Assembly (NCBI GenBank): GCA_023263735.1
Contig: JALQUQ010000191.1
Location: 1-5,438 of the forward strand
Direction of reading: 5' to 3'
Origin: Paracoccaceae bacterium
GTDB taxonomy: Bacteria > Pseudomonadota > Alphaproteobacteria > Rhodobacterales > Rhodobacteraceae
Length of the DNA: 5,438 bases
Shown one piece after another: positions 1-4,823 of this stretch. Position 1 is the stretch's first letter. Each line of letters starts with the position of its first letter. A program made the position numbers and the translations under genes. Below the pieces are notes generated by a model, which worked only from the letters and a program-made list of their open reading frames with translations, did not search any database and was not told the origin of the DNA.

Positions 1-115
1 AGCGCATAAGCATCATCGCTTTCGAAGGCTTAAATAGGCAGCACTTTGTTAACGATCAAGGAAAAACCCTATCAACCTGAGACATGCCCGTTATGCACTC
101 ACGGCATAGCTATGA
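1..115. other. Non-coding flank downstream of the LysR gene, with short dyads
   Basis: No convincing gene is visible here. The stretch is more AT-rich than the genes beside it. It holds a perfect 10-base palindrome CATAGCTATG at 105-114 and an inverted repeat TATGC/GCATA at 92-96 and 104-108, as well as a weak TAAGC/GCTTA pair at 7-11 and 28-32. Two TTAA tetramers lie at 30-33 and 49-52. No stem followed by a clear T-run is seen on the minus strand, so I do not call a terminator for the LysR gene. The stretch could hold control elements of a gene beyond the left edge. Confidence 0.4.
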
Positions 116-1024
116 TCAGGTGGGAGTCTCGTTGTCGCGTATCTTACGGCGGTGGTTGAATATTTCTTCCTGAACGAAGTCCCGAAATGCCGCGACGCGT
201 TTGGATTGGCGTAGCTCTTCGGGGTAGGCGAGGAACACTGGAACCTCACCAGATTCGATTTCTGGCAGCACGCGAACGAGCTGCGGGAAGTCCTCGGTCA
301 GGTAATCAGGCAGCACACCGACGCCCAAATTCGCCAAAACCGCCTGCAACGCACCAAAGTAGTTGTTCACGGTCAGCGTGCTAAGGACATCGTAGCCCAA
401 CAGATATTGCACCAATGTGGCCCCCGCAGAGACCTGCGCCGAATTCGGGCTTTGGCAAATCAGACGGTGGGCCGAGATTTCTCCGACCGTGGTGAGCGGC
501 GCGTGCGTGTCGAGGTAGTCCTGAGTCGCATAGAGACGCATCCGAATGTTCATCAGGCGTTTGCGGATCAGATCGGCCTGACTTGGCTCTTTCATGCGGA
601 TTGCCACGTCGGCCTCGCGCATCGGGAGGTCAAGAACACGCTCTTCCAGCATCAGATCGATGTTCAGGCCGGGATATTTCCGGTAAAGATTGGCCAGACG
701 CGGGGCCAGCCACAACGTGCCAAAGCCGGTCGTCGTCGTGACCCGCAAATCGCCCGAAACCTCATCTTCGGAATCGCGGATACGGGCGGCCGTCGCCTCA
801 AGCCGTTTGACCATTTGCGTCGTTGCATCAAACAGCAATTCGCCCTGTTCCGTCAGGATCAGGCCGCGCGCGTGACGGTGAAACAGGGTCACGTTCAACG
901 ATTCTTCCAACGCGCGGATTTGCCGGCTGACGGCCGATTGCGACAGATGGAGCACGTCCCCGGCATGGGTCAGACTGCCCTTGTCTGCCACGGCGTGAAA
1001 AATCCGAAGTTTGTCCCAATCCAT
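116..1024 (-). CDS. LysR-type transcriptional regulator
   Basis: A 302-residue cytoplasmic DNA-binding regulator, the usual full length for the LysR family. The N-terminus (about residues 1-60) is a typical winged helix-turn-helix: it starts MDWDKLRIFHAVADKGSLTHA, continues LSQSAVSRQIRALEESL as the recognition region, and ends in the wing LFHRHARGLILTEQG. Residues about 88-295 form the effector-binding fold, with GFGTLWLAPRLANLYRKYP and the conserved DVAIRM segment. The effector is not evident from the sequence. The start ATG at 1024 is preceded on the minus strand by GGGTGAG a few bases upstream, an acceptable ribosome binding site. The gene is divergent from the acyltransferase, and the shared gap holds a perfect dyad 42-62 bases upstream of this start. 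LysR proteins often repress their own gene and act on the divergent neighbour, so that dyad is a candidate operator. The family call is secure; the regulon is unknown. Confidence 0.95.
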   Translation of the reverse strand: MDWDKLRIFHAVADKGSLTHAGDVLHLSQSAVSRQIRALEESLNVTLFHRHARGLILTEQGELLFDATTQMVKRLEATAARIRDSEDEVSGDLRVTTTTGFGTLWLAPRLANLYRKYPGLNIDLMLEERVLDLPMREADVAIRMKEPSQADLIRKRLMNIRMRLYATQDYLDTHAPLTTVGEISAHRLICQSPNSAQVSAGATLVQYLLGYDVLSTLTVNNYFGALQAVLANLGVGVLPDYLTEDFPQLVRVLPEIESGEVPVFLAYPEELRQSKRVAAFRDFVQEEIFNHRRKIRDNETPT

Positions 1025-1065
1025 TGTCTCACCCGCATAAATTTTCGGAACGCTAGCACGAAGCC

Positions 1066-1086
1066 TCTGCTTTTGGGAAAAGCAGA
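1066..1086. promoter_or_regulatory. Perfect 9-bp dyad in the divergent intergenic region, candidate operator
   Basis: TCTGCTTTT (1066-1074) and AAAAGCAGA (1078-1086) are perfect inverted repeats around a GGG centre. The dyad lies between the divergent LysR and acyltransferase genes. Neither strand has a T-run after the stem, so a terminator is unlikely and a protein-binding site is more plausible. The symmetric 13-mer at its centre reads C-N11-G, not the classical LysR T-N11-A, so assignment to this LysR protein is only by position. A smaller GGTA-AAAA-TACC repeat follows at 1108-1119. No clean -35/-10 pair was found; GATAAT at 1154-1159 is the best -10-like hexamer on the plus strand. Confidence 0.45.
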
Positions 1087-1254
1087 ACGATGTAAATGGG
1101 CAGTTCCGGTAAAAATACCATGACCCATCAGCATATTCCTATGGCAGTTTGAGGATAATTTTGGCGGTTGTCACGCAGCAGTCATGAAATTCCGCTTTTG
1201 CTGAACCAAACGGGCGGCTTTAACCCCGGGCCGCAGACTATGGTGAAGCAAGCG

Positions 1255-2139
1255 ATGACGACCCTGATCCACGACGCGACGCGCGATATTTCCTATGCCT
1301 CTTCGGCCAAGAGCCGGGCCGGTGCGGCCATGATCCGGCTTTTGGAAAATTCCACCGGGCGATTGCGCCTGATCCGGCGCGCTGCGGGCTATGAACGCGA
1401 AATGTCCTTGGGCCGCAGCTTTTGGCAGGTCGTGCCCGAACGCTATGGCCTGCAACTGCGGGTGATCGGTGGGCAGCTTTCGAATATCCCGCGCACCGGG
1501 CCTTTGGTCGTGATCGCCAATCACCCCTTTGGCATTCTGGATGGGTTGATGATGGGCAATCTCTTGCATCAGACCCGGGGCGATTTTCGCATTCTGGCGA
1601 ATTCGGTGTTCATGAAGGCCGAGGCTCTGCGCCGGGTGGTGTTGCCGATCTCGTTCGATGCGACAAAGGAGGCCCAGCGGTTGAACATCGCAACGCGCGA
1701 GGACTCGTTGCACTATCTGGGGCAGGGGGGCGTGATCGGGGTGTTTCCCGGCGGCACCGTTTCAACCAGCGCCACCCCGTTTTCCCGCCCGATGGACCCG
1801 GCTTGGCGCAATTTCACCGCCAAGATGATCAGCAAATCGGGGGCAACGGTGGTGCCGGTCTATTTCGCCGGGCAGAATTCGCGCCTGTTTCAATGGGCCA
1901 GCCATCTGCATTCGAACTTGCGGTTGGGTCTGTTGATCAAGGAGTTTCGGTCGCGTCTGGATGAGCCGGTCGATGTGGTGATCGGCGAGCCGCTGGCGGC
2001 TGGGCAATTGGCGGCGTTGCGGGGCGATCCGACCCAGATGATGGAATTTCTGCGCAAGTCCACGTATGACCTTTCGCCCGAACCGCAACGATCCTATGAT
2101 CTTGGTTACGAGTTCGATGAAAAATACAGGTCCCGCTGA
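1255..2139 (+). CDS. Lysophospholipid acyltransferase (PlsC/LPLAT superfamily)
   Basis: Predicted to transfer an acyl chain to a lysolipid or related acceptor at the inner membrane. From the ATG at 1255 it is 294 residues. The acyltransferase motifs are visible in order: [10 protein letters not shown] at about 88-97 (candidate catalytic H90 and D96), [15 protein letters not shown] at about 111-125, [18 protein letters not shown] at about 162-179, and [15 protein letters not shown] at about 198-212. The first motif is HX5D instead of HX4D, and the third is FPGG instead of FPEG. Both variants occur, as I remember, in the haemolysin/ornithine-lipid-like branch of the superfamily, so the exact substrate is unclear. 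In-frame upstream starts exist (TTG 1168, ATG 1240, GTG 1243). I prefer 1255 because the [16 protein letters not shown] beginning resembles remembered homologues, but no strong Shine-Dalgarno decides it. The stop lies 35 bases before the murI start, which suggests co-transcription. Confidence 0.88.
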   Translation: MTTLIHDATRDISYASSAKSRAGAAMIRLLENSTGRLRLIRRAAGYEREMSLGRSFWQVVPERYGLQLRVIGGQLSNIPRTGPLVVIANHPFGILDGLMMGNLLHQTRGDFRILANSVFMKAEALRRVVLPISFDATKEAQRLNIATREDSLHYLGQGGVIGVFPGGTVSTSATPFSRPMDPAWRNFTAKMISKSGATVVPVYFAGQNSRLFQWASHLHSNLRLGLLIKEFRSRLDEPVDVVIGEPLAAGQLAALRGDPTQMMEFLRKSTYDLSPEPQRSYDLGYEFDEKYRSR

Positions 2140-2161
2140 TCGCTAGGGTCATGCCGGGACC

Positions 2162-2166
2162 GGAGG
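2162..2166 (+). promoter_or_regulatory. Shine-Dalgarno GGAGG fixing the murI start at 2175
   Basis: A perfect GGAGG lies 8 bases before the ATG at 2175. The in-frame ATG at 2151 would place this site inside the coding region and has no comparable site upstream. Starting at 2175 also gives the compact N-terminus [12 protein letters not shown] expected for glutamate racemase. Confidence 0.75.
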
Positions 2167-2174
2167 CGGCAGGC

Positions 2175-2987
2175 ATGGCAGTAGGCATTTTCGATTCCGG
2201 TCTGGGGGGCTTGACGGTTCTTGATGCCGTTTCCAAGCGGTTGCCCGACGTTCCTTTTGTGTATCTGGGGGACAATGCGCATGCGCCCTATGGCGTGCGC
2301 ACGGCCGATGACATCTTTAACCTGACCTGCGCCGCGACCGAGCGGCTGTGGGCCGAGGGGTGCGATCTGGTCATTCTGGCCTGCAACACCGCCAGCGCCG
2401 CCGCGCTGAAGCGGATGCAAGAGACCTGGGTGCCCGACACCAAGCGCGTTCTGGGCGTGTTCGTTCCGCTGATCGAGGCATTGACCGAACGGCAATGGGG
2501 CGACAATTCCCCCCCGCGGGAGGTTTCGGTCAAACATGTGGCCTTGTTCGCGACCCCCGCCACCGTAGCCAGCCGCGCGTTTCAGCGAGAGTTGGCCTAT
2601 CGCGCGAGTGGCGTCGATGTCGAGGCACAGCCCTGCGGCGGTGTGGTTGATGCGATCGAACAGGGCGACGAGATTCTGGCCGAAGCGCTGGTGCGCAGCC
2701 ATGTCGAGGCCCTGAAACGCCGGATGCCGATGCCAGAGGCCGCGATTTTGGGATGCACCCATTATCCGCTGATGGCGGCGGCGTTTCAGGATGCCTTGGG
2801 CGAGGATGTGAAGGTGTATTCGCAGGCCAATCTGGTGGCAGAGTCGCTGGCCGATTACCTGATCCGCCGCCCCGAATTCGTGGGCGCGGGGACGGTGTCG
2901 AAATTCCTGACGACGGGCGATCCCAAGGCGGTATCTTCAAAAGCCACCCAATTCCTGCGGCGGCGGATCGAATTCGAAAAGGCCTGA
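2175..2987 (+). CDS. murI: Glutamate racemase
   Basis: Cofactor-independent cytoplasmic enzyme that converts L-glutamate to D-glutamate for the peptidoglycan stem peptide. It is 270 residues from the ATG at 2175, the usual size. All signature motifs are present: [13 protein letters not shown] at 4-16 with Asp7 and Ser8, [11 protein letters not shown] at 30-40, [10 protein letters not shown] at 67-76 with the first catalytic cysteine Cys70, and [10 protein letters not shown] at 191-200 with the second catalytic cysteine Cys194 followed by His196. The stretch [12 protein letters not shown] at about 110-121 looks like a slightly extended loop before the conserved [10 protein letters not shown] strand. 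No key residue is missing, so I expect an active enzyme. It follows the acyltransferase by 35 bases, and both serve the cell envelope. The gap to ccmE is 84 bases and carries a candidate promoter, so ccmE may be separately expressed. Confidence 0.96.
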   Translation: MAVGIFDSGLGGLTVLDAVSKRLPDVPFVYLGDNAHAPYGVRTADDIFNLTCAATERLWAEGCDLVILACNTASAAALKRMQETWVPDTKRVLGVFVPLIEALTERQWGDNSPPREVSVKHVALFATPATVASRAFQRELAYRASGVDVEAQPCGGVVDAIEQGDEILAEALVRSHVEALKRRMPMPEAAILGCTHYPLMAAAFQDALGEDVKVYSQANLVAESLADYLIRRPEFVGAGTVSKFLTTGDPKAVSSKATQFLRRRIEFEKA

Positions 2988-3012
2988 TTTGCCGCAGTCT
3001 GATCGCGTTGGG

Positions 3013-3025
3013 TTGACTTGACTTG
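3013..3025 (+). promoter_or_regulatory. TTGACTTGACTTG element upstream of ccmE, candidate -35 region
   Basis: This 13-mer contains overlapping TTGACT hexamers that match the sigma-70 -35 consensus closely. It starts 59 bases before the ccmE ATG. It differs by one base from the element at 4768-4780, which starts 56 bases before argS. A short dyad TGTCG (3024-3028) / CGACA (3036-3040) begins at its end. No good TATAAT-like hexamer is seen at 16-18 bases (CAGACT at 3039-3044 is a weak candidate), so promoter function is inferred. Confidence 0.4.
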
Positions 3026-3071
3026 TCGGCCTTTGCGACAGACTTTGGGCCGGTTTCAAGCGGGGGATACC

Positions 3072-3530
3072 ATGGCGGGCATGACAGGTCTGAAGAAAAA
3101 GCGCAGGATCACCCTGATCGTGGTGGCCTTTGTCTTTCTGGGCGGGGCCACGGCGCTGGTGGGTTATGGCCTTCGCGATGGGATCAATTTCTTTCGCAGC
3201 CCGACGCAGGTGGTTGAAGACCCTCCGCGCGTGGATGAGGTCTTTCGGATCGGCGGATTGGTCGAAGAGGGCAGCATCGTGCGCGGGCAGGGGGAAACCA
3301 TTTCCTTTCGCGTGACCGATACGAACCAGACCATTCCGGTCTCCTTCACCGGGATTCTGCCCGACCTTTTTGCCGAAGGGCAGGGGATGGTCGGCACCGG
3401 CAAGATGGAAAACGGGGTTTTCGTGGCTTCGGAAATTCTGGCCAAGCATGATGAAAGCTATATGCCCAAAGAAGTTGTGGACGCATTGAAACAGCAGGGC
3501 GTCTACAAGGAAGCCAAGCCCGAAAGCTGA
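3072..3530 (+). CDS. ccmE: Cytochrome c maturation haem chaperone CcmE
   Basis: Periplasm-facing, membrane-anchored haem chaperone of the system I (Ccm) cytochrome c maturation pathway. It receives haem from CcmC/CcmAB and passes it to the CcmF/H ligation complex. At 152 residues it has normal family length. The basic N-terminus GLKKKRRITL is followed by one membrane segment at about residues 12-32. A beta-barrel OB domain follows, with VEEGSIVRGQGETISFRVTD and IPVSFTGILPDLFAEGQGMV. The haem-attachment motif is LAKHDESYMP, giving His126 as the covalent haem ligand and Tyr130 as the conserved nearby tyrosine. The ATG at 3072 has a G-rich site (GGGGGA) just upstream. The in-frame TTG at 3018 overlaps the candidate promoter and would add an extension before the anchor, so I reject it. 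No other ccm gene is in the window, so ccmE appears detached from the ccmABCDG and ccmFH genes. Confidence 0.96.
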   Translation: MAGMTGLKKKRRITLIVVAFVFLGGATALVGYGLRDGINFFRSPTQVVEDPPRVDEVFRIGGLVEEGSIVRGQGETISFRVTDTNQTIPVSFTGILPDLFAEGQGMVGTGKMENGVFVASEILAKHDESYMPKEVVDALKQQGVYKEAKPES

Positions 3531-3555
3531 GCGCGGTCGCAGGGTTTCGACGCCG

Positions 3556-3570
3556 TTAACCGAACATCGA
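3556..3570 (+). promoter_or_regulatory. Possible CtrA-like half-site upstream of the lysis cassette
   Basis: TTAAC at 3556-3560 sits inside the palindrome GTTAAC, 55-58 bases upstream of the endolysin start. Seven bases after the TTAA comes TCGA, which matches only half of the second TTAA in the alphaproteobacterial CtrA motif TTAA-N7-TTAA. TTAA is uncommon in this GC-rich DNA. Because GTA lysis genes in Rhodobacter depend on CtrA, I note it as a weak candidate and not as a demonstrated site. Confidence 0.2.
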
Positions 3571-3580
3571 CAGGCTGATC

Positions 3581-3604
3581 CAAGGGGGGCGCTTTTTCGC
3601 CTTG
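3581..3604 (+). promoter_or_regulatory. Imperfect hairpin in the endolysin leader next to its ribosome binding site
   Basis: CAAG (3581-3584) can pair with CTTG (3601-3604) and GCG (3589-3591) with CGC (3598-3600) around a CTTTTT loop, with a G-rich bulge. The last paired base is also the first G of the GGGG ribosome-binding tract at 3604-3607. The hairpin could mask initiation of the endolysin or end some ccmE transcripts. It is short and bulged, so confidence is low. Confidence 0.25.
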
Positions 3605-3613
3605 GGGATGCCT

Positions 3614-4225
3614 ATGAAATCGATCGAAGACCTGTCACTGGAAATTGTGGACCGCGAAGGCGGTTATGTGAACGACCCCGATGATCCGGGGGGGGCCACC
3701 AACTTTGGGGTCACGCTGAACACGATGCGCCGCTTGGGCATCGATCTGAACAACGATACCCGGATCGATGTCGCCGATCTGCGCGCCCTGACCCGCGATC
3801 AGGCGGCGCAGATCTTTCAGGAACATTACTATCGGCGCACCGGCATTGCGGCCCTGCCCGAGGCCGTTCAGCCCGCCGTCTTTGACATGTATGTCAACAG
3901 CGGGGCCAATGCGGTGAAAATTCTGCAACGGCTATGCACCGATATGGGGTTTCCCTGCGACCCCGATGGCCAGATCGGCGCGCAAACCATTCGCGCGGCG
4001 CAAATGGCCGTTGACGCGGCCCCCGGGCATTTCGCCGATGCCTATGGGATTGCGCGGCGGAATTACTATTACGCCTTGGCCGATTCCCGCCCCGCCAGTC
4101 GGAAATATGCCACCACCCGCAGCGGGGGCAAAGGCGGGTGGATCCTGCGGGCCGAAGAGTTCATCTCGGACCGCTATCGCCTGACGGCGGCACAACATGC
4201 GGCACGGGTGGCGAAATGGGGATGA
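3614..4225 (+). CDS. GH108-type endolysin (peptidoglycan hydrolase), probable GTA lysis enzyme
   Basis: A 203-residue peptidoglycan-degrading muramidase-like enzyme. The N-terminal glycosyl hydrolase 108 domain (about 1-90) carries the signature EGGYVNDPDDPGGATNFGVT, with Glu15 as the expected catalytic acid. Residues about 92-200 resemble the peptidoglycan-binding domain usually paired with GH108 (MYVNSGANAVKILQRL, DPDGQIGAQTIRAA). Between them, residues 44-55 read DLNNDTRIDVAD, which fits a 12-residue EF-hand calcium loop. There is no signal peptide, so the enzyme needs the overlapping downstream holin to reach the wall. The ATG at 3614 is chosen because GGGG at 3604-3607 lies 6 bases upstream; the TTG at 3602 and ATG at 3608 are poorly placed. 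The pairing with a GTA-type holin and the absence of phage genes nearby suggest a role in gene transfer agent release, as known in Rhodobacter capsulatus. A leftover prophage lysis module or a housekeeping wall hydrolase are alternatives. A G8 run (3688-3695) lies in the catalytic-motif codons. Confidence 0.88.
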   Translation: MKSIEDLSLEIVDREGGYVNDPDDPGGATNFGVTLNTMRRLGIDLNNDTRIDVADLRALTRDQAAQIFQEHYYRRTGIAALPEAVQPAVFDMYVNSGANAVKILQRLCTDMGFPCDPDGQIGAQTIRAAQMAVDAAPGHFADAYGIARRNYYYALADSRPASRKYATTRSGGKGGWILRAEEFISDRYRLTAAQHAARVAKWG

Positions 4226-4701
4226 TGGGGCAAATCCTGACCGGGGCCAATACGGTCAGCGCGATCGGATCGGCAGCCAAGGGCGTGGCCGAGGTCTTTG
4301 TGCCATCGGCCACGCGGCGGATGGAACTTTCGGCCGAGGCGCAGATGGCGGCGCTGAGCCAGTTGGGCGAGGAATATGGGCTGCCGGCGCTTGGTCGGTT
4401 TGACCGGATCGTCAACGGGCTGAACCGCCTGCCGCGCCCCTTTCTGGCCTTTGGCACCTTGGGGCTGTTCACCTATGCGATGATCGATCCCTTGGCCTTT
4501 TCGCAGCGCATGGTGGGGCTGAATTCGGTGCCCGAACCGCTGTGGTGGCTGCTGGGGGCCATCGTCGCCTTTTACTTTGGTGCGCGCGAAACGCATTACT
4601 TTCGCGGGCGCGGCGCGGTTCCGATGCTGCCTGCCGGGCAAGCCGCCGCCGAACCAAACCCGGCGCTGGACGATTGGCGCGACGGGGCGAACGGGGTCTG
4701 A
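4216..4701 (+). CDS. GTA-release holin (3TM holin family)
   Basis: A 161-residue inner-membrane protein that resembles the 'holin of 3TMs, for gene-transfer release' family, which makes the membrane lesion that lets endolysin reach peptidoglycan. The N-terminal part is mostly soluble or amphipathic ([17 protein letters not shown] at 12-28, then a charged helix). Two clear hydrophobic segments follow: about 75-92 ([16 protein letters not shown]) and about 105-123 ([19 protein letters not shown]). The family hallmarks [16 protein letters not shown] and [20 protein letters not shown] are evident. A third membrane span is not obvious. The C-terminus is Ala/Pro-rich and hydrophilic. Three in-frame ATGs (4216, 4222, 4225) surround the endolysin stop. 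The start at 4216 overlaps the endolysin by 10 bases; 4222 would make a classic ATGA overlap. GGGTGG at 4206-4211 is a weak ribosome site for either. An in-frame GTG at 4138 is rejected because it lies deep inside the endolysin. The overlap implies translational coupling. Confidence 0.85.
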   Translation: MGMMGQILTGANTVSAIGSAAKGVAEVFVPSATRRMELSAEAQMAALSQLGEEYGLPALGRFDRIVNGLNRLPRPFLAFGTLGLFTYAMIDPLAFSQRMVGLNSVPEPLWWLLGAIVAFYFGARETHYFRGRGAVPMLPAGQAAAEPNPALDDWRDGANGV

Positions 4702-4709
4702 GCGGGCGC

Positions 4710-4733
4710 TTTTCGTCAAAAATGACGGGAAAA
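4710..4733 (+). other. Stem-loop just downstream of the holin gene
   Basis: CGTCA (4714-4718) and TGACG (4723-4727) pair around an AAAA loop. The stem can extend with TTTT (4710-4713) against AAAA (4730-4733) across a GG bulge. It begins nine bases after the holin stop. There is no T-run after it on the plus strand, so it may protect the 3' end of the mRNA or assist the stronger hairpin that follows. Confidence 0.4.
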
Positions 4734-4741
4734 GACATTCT

Positions 4742-4767
4742 GTTGGCCCGCGTCATGGCGGGCCAAC
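4742..4767 (+). terminator. Strong hairpin, probable terminator of the lysis cassette
   Basis: GTTGGCCCGC (4742-4751) and GCGGGCCAAC (4758-4767) form a perfect 10-bp GC-rich stem with a 6-base loop, 41 bases after the holin stop. The plus-strand tail (TTGACCTGACTT) is only moderately T-rich, so it is not a textbook intrinsic terminator. Its position at the end of the holin gene and directly before the candidate argS promoter element supports a transcription boundary. Confidence 0.5.
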
Positions 4768-4780
4768 TTGACCTGACTTG
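4768..4780 (+). promoter_or_regulatory. TTGACCTGACTTG element upstream of argS, candidate -35 region
   Basis: It begins with TTGACC, a good -35-like hexamer, immediately after the terminator-like hairpin. It is 12/13 identical to the element upstream of ccmE and starts 56 bases before the argS ATG. The hexamer 17 bases downstream (CATGGC at 4791) is a poor -10, so promoter function is inferred from position and repetition. Confidence 0.4.
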
Positions 4781-4808
4781 CGCCCTCTGGCATGGCCTTG
4801 GGCGCAAG
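4777..4808 (+). promoter_or_regulatory. Perfect 9-bp stem-loop in the argS leader
   Basis: CTTGCGCCC (4777-4785) and GGGCGCAAG (4800-4808) are perfect inverted repeats with a 14-base loop. The loop itself can form a small GGC-ATG-GCC hairpin (4789-4797). The stem ends 15 bases before the argS ATG and just before its ribosome binding site (AGGA, 4811-4814). It could be a leader RNA structure affecting argS expression or a DNA operator. No T-run follows. Confidence 0.45.
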
Positions 4809-4823
4809 ACAGGATTTGATCAG

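Noticed and set aside
1066..1086. Dyad as an intrinsic terminator
   Set aside because: No T-run follows on either strand and it lies between two divergent gene starts, where a terminator is not expected.
407..1123. A 238-codon plus-strand open frame opposite the LysR gene
   Set aside because: It is antisense to a full-length LysR protein with all family motifs, and its translation shows no recognisable domain; long antisense frames are common in GC-rich DNA.
1168..1254. N-terminal extension of the acyltransferase from TTG 1168 or ATG 1240
   Set aside because: The extra residues look unlike the conserved start of the family, and no good ribosome site supports either. GAGG at 1151-1154 is 13 bases from the TTG. 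Not fully excluded.
2151..2174. Earlier murI start at ATG 2151
   Set aside because: A perfect GGAGG at 2162-2166 sits at ideal spacing for the ATG at 2175, inside the would-be extension.
2106..2762. A 218-codon minus-strand open frame opposite murI
   Set aside because: It mirrors the murI coding region, which has both catalytic cysteines and normal length; the antisense translation is low-complexity and unrecognised.
3018..3071. ccmE start at TTG 3018
   Set aside because: It overlaps the candidate promoter and would add 18 residues before the basic/membrane anchor; ATG 3072 has a G-rich ribosome site and gives normal length.
3531..4823. Complete prophage or insertion element around the lysis genes
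   Set aside because: No integrase, transposase, structural gene, attachment-site repeat or flanking direct repeat is visible, and codon use looks like the neighbouring genes.
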